Positions 1-5,855 of a stretch of 6,759 bases of DNA are shown in pieces; within the stretch, counting starts at the first letter, position 1; every line of letters begins with the position of its first letter. A program made the position numbers and the translations under genes. The stretch is from Paracoccaceae bacterium. Lineage in GTDB: Bacteria > Pseudomonadota > Alphaproteobacteria > Rhodobacterales > Rhodobacteraceae. A model generated the notes under the pieces. The model had not been told where the DNA came from. It worked only from the letters and a program-made list of their open reading frames with translations, and made no database searches. The stretch spans positions 1-6,759 of the forward strand of contig WFQA01000101.1 in assembly GCA_015487255.1 (NCBI GenBank). Direction: 5' to 3'.

Positions 1-1
1 C

Positions 2-85
2 AACCTTTATTGCGCGGTGATCGTGAAGCGGGTGGATGAGCAGACCCGCTCCAAAACCTCGATCAACGACCTGCTGAGGGATTGA
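2..85 (+). CDS. dapD: DapD C-terminus (2,3,4,5-tetrahydropyridine-2,6-dicarboxylate N-succinyltransferase), partial
   Basis: Only the last 27 codons and the TGA stop (83-85) are in the window. The visible tail reads NLYCAVIVKRVDEQTRSKTS followed by INDLLRD, which I recognise as the conserved C-terminal tail of DapD. This cytoplasmic trimeric enzyme (a left-handed beta-helix acyltransferase of about 275 residues) succinylates tetrahydrodipicolinate with succinyl-CoA in the lysine/diaminopimelate pathway. The active site lies upstream, outside the window. The dapE gene a few hundred bases downstream supports the call. The last codons also contain a GAGGG sequence (76-80) that serves as ribosome binding site for the next gene. 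Confidence 0.9.
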   Translation, partial: NLYCAVIVKRVDEQTRSKTSINDLLRD

Positions 86-88
86 GCC

Positions 89-409
89 ATGAACGAGAGA
101 ATCAACGTCTACACCCTGACGGTTGAAATTGGCCGCAAGGAGGGCGACGGCCTGCCGGAGAATGCGACGGGGGCGGCGATGATGTGTTTTTGCCCGGCTG
201 CGAGCGAGGCAGAGGCGGTGCGCGAGACCGTGGCGATTTTAAAACAGGGCGGGCTGGCACCGCTGGATGTGTCGAGCTATGGCACATTGCAGGAGCGGCT
301 GGATGACGGCCATGATATCAACGACGAGGAGCGCGCCATGATGCAGCGCGCGCTGGATGAAAACTCGGTTGTGGTGGCGATGACCTCGCCGTTTTTCGAT
401 GTCGGTTGA
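89..409 (+). CDS. Conserved hypothetical protein of the dapD-dapE operon (106 aa)
   Basis: I recognise no domain. The protein is small, soluble and acidic with no signal peptide or membrane segment. It starts with a beta-strand-like stretch (INVYTLTVEIG, 5-15), followed by a hydrophobic MMCFCP segment (31-36) with two cysteines, then a helix-like region (40-53) and an acidic Asp/Glu-rich region (71-91). It ends with a hydrophobic strand VVVAMTSPFF. The start is ATG 89, three bases after the dapD stop, with GAGGG at 76-80, eight bases upstream. The dapE start lies inside its last codons (11-base overlap), so it is almost certainly cotranslated with dapD and dapE. From memory, similar small proteins occupy this slot in other Rhodobacterales. 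A role in diaminopimelate synthesis is inferred only from position. Confidence 0.8.
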   Translation: MNERINVYTLTVEIGRKEGDGLPENATGAAMMCFCPAASEAEAVRETVAILKQGGLAPLDVSSYGTLQERLDDGHDINDEERAMMQRALDENSVVVAMTSPFFDVG

Positions 410-1541
410 TGCGGTAAAACTGACCGCCGATCTGGTGCGCTGCGCCTCGGTCACCCCTGAGGAGGGCGGGGCGCTGATATTGCTGGAGGAGCTGCTGTCG
501 GATGCGGGGTTTCAAACCACCCGCGTTGATCGCGGCAAGGTCAGCAACCTGTTTGCCCGCTGGGGCAATGGCAATAATGGCCAGACCTTTGGCTTTAACG
601 GCCATACCGATGTGGTGCCGGTCGGCAACCGCGCGGATTGGCGCCATGATCCGTTTGGGGCTGAAATTATTGATGGCTATATGTATGGCCGGGGCAGCAC
701 CGATATGAAATCCGGCGTGGCGGCCTTTGCGGCGGCGGCGATTGATTTTGTGAAAGACACCCCGCCGGATGGCTCGATCGTGCTGGCCATTACCGGCGAC
801 GAGGAAGCCGAGGCCATAGACGGCACCGTGGCCCTGCTGGACTGGATGGCAGATAATGGCGAGCGCATGGACCATTGCCTTGTCGGCGAGCCGACCTGCC
901 CGGATGTGATGGGCGAGATGATCAAGATCGGGCGGCGCGGCTCACTGACCGGATATTTCGAGGCGCGCGGGGTGCAGGGGCATTCGGCCTATCCGCAGCG
1001 CGCCAAAAACCCGGTGCATGCCATGGGGCAACTGGTGGCCACACTGGCAGGGGCTAAGCTGGATGAAGGCACCACGCATTTTGGCCCCTCCACCCTGGCG
1101 GTTACCACCTTTGACACCGGCAATCCGGCCACAAACGTAATTCCCGCAAGCTGCCACGCCACGGTGAATATCCGCTTTAATGACAGCCATTCAGGGGCAA
1201 GCCTGGCCAAATGGCTGGAGGCGCAGGCGGCGGAAGTGGGCGCGGCCACGGGGGTTGAATTTTCGCTCAAAGTCAAAATCTCGGGTGAGAGCTTCTTCAC
1301 CCCGCCGGGCGCGCTTTCAGACCTTGTGGCAAATGCCGTGCAGATGCAAACCGGCATTGCGCCGGCGCTGTCAACCTCGGGGGGCACCTCGGATGCGCGC
1401 TTTATAAAGGCCCATTGCCCGGTGGTCGAATTCGGGCTGGTCGGCCAGAGCATGCATCAGGTGGACGAGCGGGTGGAAGTGGCGCAGATAAAGCAGCTCA
1501 AAATGATTTACCACCAGATTCTGCGCGATTATTTCGCATGA
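399..1541 (+). CDS. dapE: Succinyl-diaminopimelate desuccinylase DapE
   Basis: This 380-residue M20-family metallohydrolase removes succinate from N-succinyl-LL-2,6-diaminopimelate, giving LL-DAP for lysine and peptidoglycan synthesis in the cytoplasm. Visible di-zinc site motifs are GHTDVVP (His69, Asp71), GRGSTDMKSG (Asp102 as bridging ligand), GDEEAEAIDGT (Glu135 as catalytic base, Glu136), VGEPT (Glu164) and a C-terminal SMHQVDE (His353). The dimerisation lid contains RRGSLTG and GHSAYP (His195). STSGGTSDARF (325-335) is typical of DapE rather than ArgE. Length is close to the usual 375-380. The start ATG 399 overlaps the preceding gene by 11 bases; an in-frame stop at 381-383 excludes a longer start. 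No strong ribosome binding site is visible, so translational coupling is likely. Its stop overlaps the next start as ATGA. Confidence 0.96.
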   Translation: MSVDAVKLTADLVRCASVTPEEGGALILLEELLSDAGFQTTRVDRGKVSNLFARWGNGNNGQTFGFNGHTDVVPVGNRADWRHDPFGAEIIDGYMYGRGSTDMKSGVAAFAAAAIDFVKDTPPDGSIVLAITGDEEAEAIDGTVALLDWMADNGERMDHCLVGEPTCPDVMGEMIKIGRRGSLTGYFEARGVQGHSAYPQRAKNPVHAMGQLVATLAGAKLDEGTTHFGPSTLAVTTFDTGNPATNVIPASCHATVNIRFNDSHSGASLAKWLEAQAAEVGAATGVEFSLKVKISGESFFTPPGALSDLVANAVQMQTGIAPALSTSGGTSDARFIKAHCPVVEFGLVGQSMHQVDERVEVAQIKQLKMIYHQILRDYFA

Positions 1542-2104
1542 GGCCGCGCCTTGTCATCATGCTCAAGCAGCCGGTGGCGGGGCGGGTGAAAACCCGTCTG
1601 GGGCGCGAAATAGGCATGACCGGTGCCGCTTGGTGGTTTCGCCACCAAACGGCCCGGCTGATCCGCCGGATGCAGGACCCGCGCTGGCAAACATGGCTGG
1701 CGGTTGCGCCGGATAGCGCATTACATGCCCGCTGCTGGCCCGCACACCTGCCGCGCATGGCGCAGGGGCAGGGCGGCTTGGGGGCGCGCATGCTGAGGAT
1801 ATTGCGCAGCTCAAATGGCCCGGTGGTGCTGATTGGCGGGGATATCCCCGGTATTGAAAAACCCCATATCGCCCATGCATTCAGGCAGCTCGGGCGGCAT
1901 GATCTGGTGTTTGGCCCGGCCACGGATGGCGGTTTCTGGCTGGTTGGCGCGCGCCGTCAGCCCCCGCACGCGCTGTTTGAAAATGTGCGCTGGTCCGGCC
2001 CGGCCGCCCTGCATGACAGCGTGGCCAGCGCCGACGGGGCCAGCATCAGCCTGGTTGAAACCCTGCGCGATGTGGATAGGCTGGCTGATCTCAAACCGGG
2101 TTAA
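1538..2104 (+). CDS. DUF2064 / TIGR04282-family glycosyltransferase-like protein
   Basis: The 188-residue protein resembles the CofC/MobA-like nucleotidyltransferase fold family called DUF2064 (rSAM/selenodomain-associated transferase 1). Motifs: an N-terminal strand and nucleotide-binding loop KQPVAGRVKTRLG (10-22), an acidic motif IGGDIPGI (99-106) in the place of the usual GxDxP metal site, and FGPATDGGFWLVG (125-137), the family's GPAxDGGYxLxG signature. I chose ATG 1538 because it forms an ATGA overlap with the dapE stop and places the first strand at residue 4. An in-frame start at 1415 would add 41 unrelated residues encoded within dapE. The substrate is unknown. No radical-SAM or selenium gene is nearby, so the family nickname should not be read as a function. 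It is the last gene of the dap operon and ends within a palindrome shared with the convergent cytochrome gene. Confidence 0.85.
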   Translation: MRPRLVIMLKQPVAGRVKTRLGREIGMTGAAWWFRHQTARLIRRMQDPRWQTWLAVAPDSALHARCWPAHLPRMAQGQGGLGARMLRILRSSNGPVVLIGGDIPGIEKPHIAHAFRQLGRHDLVFGPATDGGFWLVGARRQPPHALFENVRWSGPAALHDSVASADGASISLVETLRDVDRLADLKPG

Positions 2105-2115
2105 TTAACCCCGTT
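2094..2115. repeat. Palindrome covering the stop codons of two convergent genes
   Basis: GGGTTAATTAACCC (2098-2111) is a perfect 14-base palindrome. Past one C/C mismatch it extends by AAC (2094-2096) and GTT (2113-2115). It contains the plus-strand TAA (2102-2104) and the minus-strand TAA (2101-2103). As RNA it can fold on either strand into a short stem with an AATT loop, so it could act as a minimal bidirectional terminator. There is no following T-run, so that role is an inference. Confidence 0.55.
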
Positions 2116-2559
2116 CGCCCGCTGGATTTCGCGCAGATAGGTGATGATCGGGCCAATTTCCGCCTCGGAAATGCCGGGCACCGGGGGCATATTGCCAAAG
2201 CGCCAGTGATGGGCCACCACCCCTTCCAGCGCCGCGCGGTAAAACGAGCCATCCGGGTGATGCCCCGGCCGATAGAGGCTGTGGATCAGCGTTGGCCCGC
2301 GCTCGGTGCCCGCGGCATTAACCCCGTGGCAGACAGCGCAACCCTTGTTGAAATTCTCCTCACCCTGCTGGGCGAGGGTTGAGAACACCGGCACCACGAT
2401 ATCCTCCGGGGGCAGCCCCGGCTGGGTATCCGTGCCGCTATGCATGCCCGACACCACCGGTGCCACCTGCGCCCCGGCGGGTGGCCGGCTCAGCCAGACA
2501 AACCCGCCCGCCAGTGCCAACCCTACCGCTATGGTTCCGATCAAAAACCTGCTTGCCAT
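2101..2559 (-). CDS. Class I c-type cytochrome, membrane-anchored or secreted
   Basis: A 152-residue monohaem cytochrome c. An N-terminal hydrophobic segment (about 5-23) is either a signal peptide or an uncleaved membrane anchor. A Pro/Gly-rich linker follows (25-57). The haem attachment site is CAVCH (74-78). The methionine in FGNMPPVPG (Met124) is the likely sixth ligand, and the fold ends with the helix IGPIITYLREIQRANG (135-150), typical of small cbb3-subunit-III-like cytochrome c domains. It should sit on the periplasmic side and carry electrons; the partner is not evident. The start ATG (2557-2559) has GGAAGA a few bases upstream on the minus strand. The gene overlaps the convergent DUF2064 gene by 4 bases. 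Its upstream region carries an FNR-like site and a good -10 element. Confidence 0.92.
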   Translation of the reverse strand: MASRFLIGTIAVGLALAGGFVWLSRPPAGAQVAPVVSGMHSGTDTQPGLPPEDIVVPVFSTLAQQGEENFNKGCAVCHGVNAAGTERGPTLIHSLYRPGHHPDGSFYRAALEGVVAHHWRFGNMPPVPGISEAEIGPIITYLREIQRANGVN

Positions 2560-2617
2560 TTTTCTTCCATCTATCGCGCCGAACCATCACCGGGAAAACG
2601 CCCAAGAGAAAACGGCC

Positions 2618-2636
2618 ATTATCATTTGTGCCAAAT
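2618..2636 (-). promoter_or_regulatory. Putative -10 element with adjacent inverted repeat, upstream of the cytochrome c gene
   Basis: On the minus strand GATAAT (2623 to 2618) matches TATAAT at 5 of 6 positions and would give a transcript starting near 2611, about 50 bases before the cytochrome ATG. No good -35 hexamer is found at the usual spacing, which would fit an activator-dependent promoter. Directly upstream is a perfect inverted repeat ATTTG-TGC-CAAAT (2624-2636). It is a possible operator but short enough to be chance. Confidence 0.35.
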
Positions 2637-2676
2637 TTCGACCCGGCAAAAGAAGCATCAAAACCCGCGATCTGCC

Positions 2677-2690
2677 ATGATATGCATCAA
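2677..2690. promoter_or_regulatory. Putative FNR/FnrL-type binding site
   Basis: ATGAT-ATGC-ATCAA matches the FNR consensus TTGAT-N4-ATCAA at 9 of 10 fixed positions. It lies in the divergent region between the cytochrome c gene and the PH-domain gene. Its centre (2683.5) is about 72 bases upstream of the transcription start implied by the minus-strand GATAAT, close to a known class I activator position. It is also roughly 42-44 bases upstream of a start implied by GTTAAT (2715-2720) on the plus strand, near the class II position. Either gene or both could be controlled by oxygen through FnrL. This is inferred from sequence only. Confidence 0.5.
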
Positions 2691-2773
2691 GGAATTGCAA
2701 TAATTTCAAACTGCGTTAATCTGCGGGAATTGCACGGCAAAAAGACCGGCCAAAACAATAAAAAGGAAATATT

Positions 2774-3208
2774 ATGCCCAAACTTAGCGATGAACTTATT
2801 CACGAGGCCTTCAAACCCCATCTGCAAGCGGGAGAAGAGCTGAAACACTGGGCCTTCGGGGTCAAGCAGCCAAGTATATTGGTCATCCTGCCGCTTTTCG
2901 CGCTGGCCATCCTGCCGGGGATCATTGCTACGCAGATGCTGACCAAAAACTACCTGATCGGCCTGACTGACAAGCGGCTGATTGTCTTGCAGGTCAAAAG
3001 CATCACCAATGGCGAGGTGAAGGAAATGATGGAATATGATCTGGCGGATTTTGCCAATGCGCCGGGCAGCAGCAAAACCGGCGGGTTGTTTACCCATATC
3101 ACCATCGAAAATGCGGAAAAGCCCTTCAAGGCCAAGTTTCACCGGGCGTTTTCCAAGAGCAACCGGGCCCATGCCATGGCCATCGGTGAAGCCATCTCGG
3201 CCGCATGA
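2774..3208 (+). CDS. Membrane-anchored bacterial PH-like (bPH) domain protein
   Basis: A 144-residue protein. The N-terminal part (1-32) is polar and includes LQAGEELKHWAFG, the usual entry to a bPH domain ("L..gE.l..w..g"). A strongly hydrophobic segment (about 33-53) follows, long enough for one membrane helix or a short hairpin. Then comes the PH-like core: YLIGLTDKRLIVLQ (60-73), the family's T-x-K/R-R-L hallmark, followed by strands to about residue 120 and a C-terminal helix (127-144). No catalytic residues are seen. Bacterial PH-like domains are generally binding modules; the ligand is unknown. The start ATG 2774 is well supported by AAGGAA at 2763-2768. The stop overlaps the next start as ATGA, so it is coupled to the zinc-ribbon gene. 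Family assignment is by pattern and moderately sure. Confidence 0.75.
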   Translation: MPKLSDELIHEAFKPHLQAGEELKHWAFGVKQPSILVILPLFALAILPGIIATQMLTKNYLIGLTDKRLIVLQVKSITNGEVKEMMEYDLADFANAPGSSKTGGLFTHITIENAEKPFKAKFHRAFSKSNRAHAMAIGEAISAA

Positions 3209-3447
3209 CCTGCCCGTTTTGCGAGGTTGAAAACCCGGGGAACCCCTGCAGCAACTGCAAAAGAGACCCGACCGCCCGCCGCAAGGTTTGCGCCGCGTGC
3301 AAAAAAATGACCCCGCTGGCAGAAGCGAATTGCTGCCATTGCGGGGCGAAGCAGTTCAGCGAAATGCGGTGGAAAATCCCGACGATCATCATCATGTTTG
3401 TCACGGCATTTCTGGTCTCGACCATTGTTGCGGTCTTTATGCAATAA
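3205..3447 (+). CDS. Small double zinc ribbon protein with C-terminal membrane helix
   Basis: An 80-residue protein with four CxxC knuckles: CPFC (3-6), CSNC (15-18), CAAC (29-32) and CCHC (43-46). Paired in order they give two zinc ribbons of equal internal spacing, a double zinc ribbon (DZR-like) arrangement. A basic stretch leads into a single hydrophobic helix (about 57-79) ending at the C-terminus, so the protein is probably tail-anchored with the zinc ribbons in the cytoplasm. ATG 3205 overlaps the PH-domain gene stop by 4 bases, implying coupled translation and a shared task, perhaps a membrane complex. In other bacteria PH-like and zinc-ribbon modules often occur fused, which supports a partnership (inference). 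Function unknown. Confidence 0.8.
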   Translation: MTCPFCEVENPGNPCSNCKRDPTARRKVCAACKKMTPLAEANCCHCGAKQFSEMRWKIPTIIIMFVTAFLVSTIVAVFMQ

Positions 3448-3448
3448 C

Positions 3449-3531
3449 GAAGGGCGCACCGCCCCCGATGAATTTTTCTTGGGGGGATTGACCCCCCTGC
3501 GAAAAATCCTCCCTGCGGTCGGGGGCGCTTC
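3449..3531. repeat. Large nested inverted repeat between convergent genes, possible bidirectional terminator
   Basis: Three nested stems share one axis. The inner stem is GGGGGG (3481-3486) with CCCCCC (3492-3497) around an ATTGA loop. The middle stem is ATTTTTC (3472-3478) with GAAAAAT (3501-3507). The outer stem is CGCCCCCGA (3460-3468) with TCGGGGGCG (3519-3527), and a GAAG/CTTC pair (3449-3452, 3528-3531) lies beyond a bulge. It sits between the zinc-ribbon gene and argF, which converge. A terminator for both is the simplest reading. Its size and internal A/T stem are also like small palindromic repeat elements. Confidence 0.6.
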
Positions 3532-3586
3532 ACCGGTGGTTTCGCTCTTTTATAAATACTCAAAGAAGCAACCACAGCCGCGCAGC

Positions 3587-4513
3587 TTATTTACCCAAGC
3601 ACCAGCGCATCACCGCCTTTTGCGCGTGCAGGCGGTTTTCGGCCTCGTCCCAGATCACCGATTGCGGGCCGTCCATCACGCTGGAGGTCACTTCCTCGCC
3701 GCGATGGGCGGGCAGGCAATGCATAAAAAGCGCGTCGGGTTTGGCATGGGCCATTAAGGCGTCATCCACTTGGTAAGCCCGCAGCTGGTTGTGGCGGCGC
3801 TCTTTGGTGGTCTGGCTATCATGCATCGAAACCCAGGTATCGGTGACCACCAGATCAGCGCCTTCAACCGCCTGTTGCGGGTTGGTTTCCAGCACCACCT
3901 CCACGCCCTTGTTGCGCGCCCAATTCACAAATTCCGCCTCGGGTTGCAGGGTTTCGGGGGCGGCGATGGTGATGTCAAAACCAAATTGCCCGGCGGCGTG
4001 GATCAGGCTGGCGGCCACGTTATTGCCATCGCCAAGCCAGACCACCTTTTTGCCCCTGATCGAGCCGTTATGCTCCTCATAGGTCAGCACATCGGCCATG
4101 ATCTGGCACGGGTGGGTGCGGTTGGTCAGCCCGTTGATCACCGGCACGGTGGCATGCTCGGCCATCTCCAGCAGGGTGCTTTCCTCAAAAGTGCGAATCA
4201 TGATCATATCGACATAGCGGCTGAGCACCCGGGCGGTGTCGGCGATGGTTTCGCCGTGGCCAAGCTGCATGTCGCTGCCCGAAAGCACCATGGTCTGTCC
4301 GCCCATCTGGCGCACGCCCACATCAAAGCTCACGCGGGTGCGGGTGGAGGGTTTTTCGAAAATCAGCGCCACCATGTGGTTGGCCAGCACCTGCTCAGCG
4401 TCCGGTGTGCCCTTGGGCAGGCCCTTGCGCATCTGCTTGATACGCCCGGCTTCAGAGATCATCTGCCGCAGGTCAGCGGGATCGGTTTTGTGGATATCCA
4501 GAAAATGGCTCAT
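3587..4513 (-). CDS. argF: Ornithine carbamoyltransferase
   Basis: This 308-residue cytoplasmic enzyme makes citrulline from ornithine and carbamoyl phosphate, the sixth step of arginine synthesis. Signature motifs are complete: the carbamoyl-phosphate loop EKPSTRTRVSF (53-63), HPCQIMAD (134-141), WLGDGNNV (159-166), the ornithine-binding DTWVSMHD region (225-232) and MHCLPAHRGEEV (264-275) with the catalytic cysteine (Cys266). Length is normal for the anabolic enzyme. It is translated from an ATG overlapping the argD stop (ATGA, 4510-4513), with AGGA at 4522-4525, eight bases upstream of the start. No arcA or arcC genes accompany it, and pairing with argD argues for the biosynthetic form. 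The stop is TAA at 3587-3589. Confidence 0.97.
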   Translation of the reverse strand: MSHFLDIHKTDPADLRQMISEAGRIKQMRKGLPKGTPDAEQVLANHMVALIFEKPSTRTRVSFDVGVRQMGGQTMVLSGSDMQLGHGETIADTARVLSRYVDMIMIRTFEESTLLEMAEHATVPVINGLTNRTHPCQIMADVLTYEEHNGSIRGKKVVWLGDGNNVAASLIHAAGQFGFDITIAAPETLQPEAEFVNWARNKGVEVVLETNPQQAVEGADLVVTDTWVSMHDSQTTKERRHNQLRAYQVDDALMAHAKPDALFMHCLPAHRGEEVTSSVMDGPQSVIWDEAENRLHAQKAVMRWCLGK

Positions 4514-5718
4514 GCCTGCAATCCTTTGTCATTTCCGCAATCTGCCTTGCGCTCCAGCGCCACGGCGGCGCGCTCCAGCCGCCACAGGGCCTCGTCCATA
4601 TCCTCGGTGGACATGTTCAGCGGCGGCAAAAGCCGCACCACGTTATCCGAGGCCGGCACCACCATGACCCGCTCGTCATAACCGGCATTGACCACATCGG
4701 GCACCGGCATCTTGCAGCCCAGCGCCAGCATCAGCCCCTCGCCGCGCACAAATTCAAACACCTCCGGGTGGTCGGCCACCAGCCCCTCGAGCCCTTGGCG
4801 TAAATGCCCGGCAAGGCGGGAAACGTCGATCAAAAAACCCTCCGAGGTGATCTCGTTCATCACCGCGCAGCCCACCGCACAGGCCAGCGGGTTGCCTCCA
4901 TAAGTGCTGCCGTGGGTGCCTGCGACCATATCCGATGCCGCCGCTTCTGTCGCCAGGCAAGCCCCCAGCGGAAACCCCCCGCCAATGCCTTTGGCGATGG
5001 TCATGATATCGGGCGTGATCCCGGCCCATTCATGGGCAAAAAGCTTGCCGGTGCGCCCCATGCCGCATTGGATCTCGTCCAGTATCAACAGCAGGCCGTG
5101 CTTGTCACAAAGCGCGCGCAGGGCTTTCAGGCTGGCATCACCAAAGGCGCGAATCCCACCCTCGCCCTGAATAGGCTCCAGCAATATCGCCGCCGTCTGC
5201 GGCCCGATCGCCGCCTTTGCCGCCTCGATATCATTAAACGGCACCTGCTTGAAGCCGGGCAGTAACGGCCCGAAGCCATCCACCATCTTGGCCCCGCCCG
5301 AGGCGGCAATACCCGCGCTGGAGCGGCCATGGAACGCCCCTTCGAAAGTGATGATCTCTACCCGCTCCGGTTGGCCATTGCTGCTGAAATGCTTGCGCGC
5401 CATCTTGATGGCCAGTTCCATTGCCTCGGTGCCGGAATTGGTGAAAAACACCGTGTCGGCAAAGCTGTGTTCCACCAGTTTTTCCGCCAGGCACGCCTGT
5501 TTGGGAATTTCGTATAGGTTGGACGTGTGCCACAGTCGTCGGGCCTGCTCTTCCAATACCGCGACCAGCTTGGGGTGCGCATGACCAAGGCTACAGGTGC
5601 CGATCCCGGCCCCCATATCGAGGTATAGCTCTCCGGCTTCGGTTTCCAGCCAAGGGCCCTGACCTTTCTTGAAAGAAAGCGGTGCCCGCGTATAGGTTGG
5701 CAATACGGGGCTTATCAC
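4510..5718 (-). CDS. argD: Acetylornithine aminotransferase (possible DapC activity)
   Basis: A 402-residue class III PLP aminotransferase. It transaminates N-acetylglutamate semialdehyde with glutamate to give N2-acetylornithine. Visible features: FTNSGTEAMELAIKMAR (92-108) for PLP-phosphate binding, FEGAFHGR (125-132), EPIQGEGGI (181-189), LILDEIQCGMGRTGK (211-225) with Asp214 contacting the pyridine nitrogen, and MTIAKGIGGGFPLGA (239-253) with Lys243 as Schiff-base lysine. GSTYGGNPLAC (270-280) matches the ArgD type. The start is GTG 5718 (minus strand), supported by GAGGAG at 5727-5732 eight bases upstream. The first residues MISPVLPTYTRAP fit ArgD N-termini. ArgD of enteric bacteria also acts as succinyl-DAP aminotransferase; with dapD and dapE close by, the same dual role is plausible here but cannot be read from the sequence. 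Confidence 0.95.
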   Translation of the reverse strand: MISPVLPTYTRAPLSFKKGQGPWLETEAGELYLDMGAGIGTCSLGHAHPKLVAVLEEQARRLWHTSNLYEIPKQACLAEKLVEHSFADTVFFTNSGTEAMELAIKMARKHFSSNGQPERVEIITFEGAFHGRSSAGIAASGGAKMVDGFGPLLPGFKQVPFNDIEAAKAAIGPQTAAILLEPIQGEGGIRAFGDASLKALRALCDKHGLLLILDEIQCGMGRTGKLFAHEWAGITPDIMTIAKGIGGGFPLGACLATEAAASDMVAGTHGSTYGGNPLACAVGCAVMNEITSEGFLIDVSRLAGHLRQGLEGLVADHPEVFEFVRGEGLMLALGCKMPVPDVVNAGYDERVMVVPASDNVVRLLPPLNMSTEDMDEALWRLERAAVALERKADCGNDKGLQA

Positions 5719-5746
5719 GTCCGTTACTCCTCATATAAAGCATAAA

Positions 5747-5763
5747 GCGCCCGATCTGGGCGC
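5747..5763 (-). promoter_or_regulatory. Hairpin in the argD leader
   Basis: GCGCCC (5747-5752) and GGGCGC (5758-5763) are perfect inverted repeats around a 5-base loop. On the minus strand the hairpin lies about 15 bases upstream of the GAGGAG ribosome binding site and is followed by TTTATG and CTTTAT. It could be a leader structure, a weak attenuator or a dyad operator. No leader peptide or ArgR box is apparent, so the role is open. Confidence 0.4.
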
Positions 5764-5855
5764 ATACCCCTCTTGCCGCAAAGGCAGGGGGGAGTCAACA
5801 AAGCCATGCTGCCAATCGCCGCATGGTCAAACCCGCAGCACCGCTTCTTTGGTGG

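Noticed and set aside
318..875. 185-codon minus-strand open frame opposite the start of dapE
   Set aside because: It is fully antisense to dapE and the 106-residue gene. The composition is Ala/Arg/His-rich with no motif.
1415..1537. Longer start for the DUF2064 gene within dapE
   Set aside because: The added 41 residues are a frame-shifted reading of the dapE C-terminus (Gly/Arg-rich). The family's first strand begins just after ATG 1538, which also forms an ATGA junction.
399..1541. Reading the M20 peptidase as ArgE (acetylornithine deacetylase)
   Set aside because: Position after dapD, DapE-typical length and the STSGGTSDARF region favour DapE, despite arginine genes elsewhere in the window.
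3770..4681. 303-codon plus-strand open frame opposite argF and the end of argD
   Set aside because: It is antisense to two clearly real enzymes. Its translation is rich in His, Gly and Ala with no domain, as expected for the opposite strand of GC-rich coding DNA.
5768..5792. Stem CCCTCTTGCC / GGCAGGGGGG as an argD leader hairpin
   Set aside because: The pairing needs G-U wobbles that exist only on the plus strand. In the argD transcript they become A-C mismatches, so it is not a credible leader structure.
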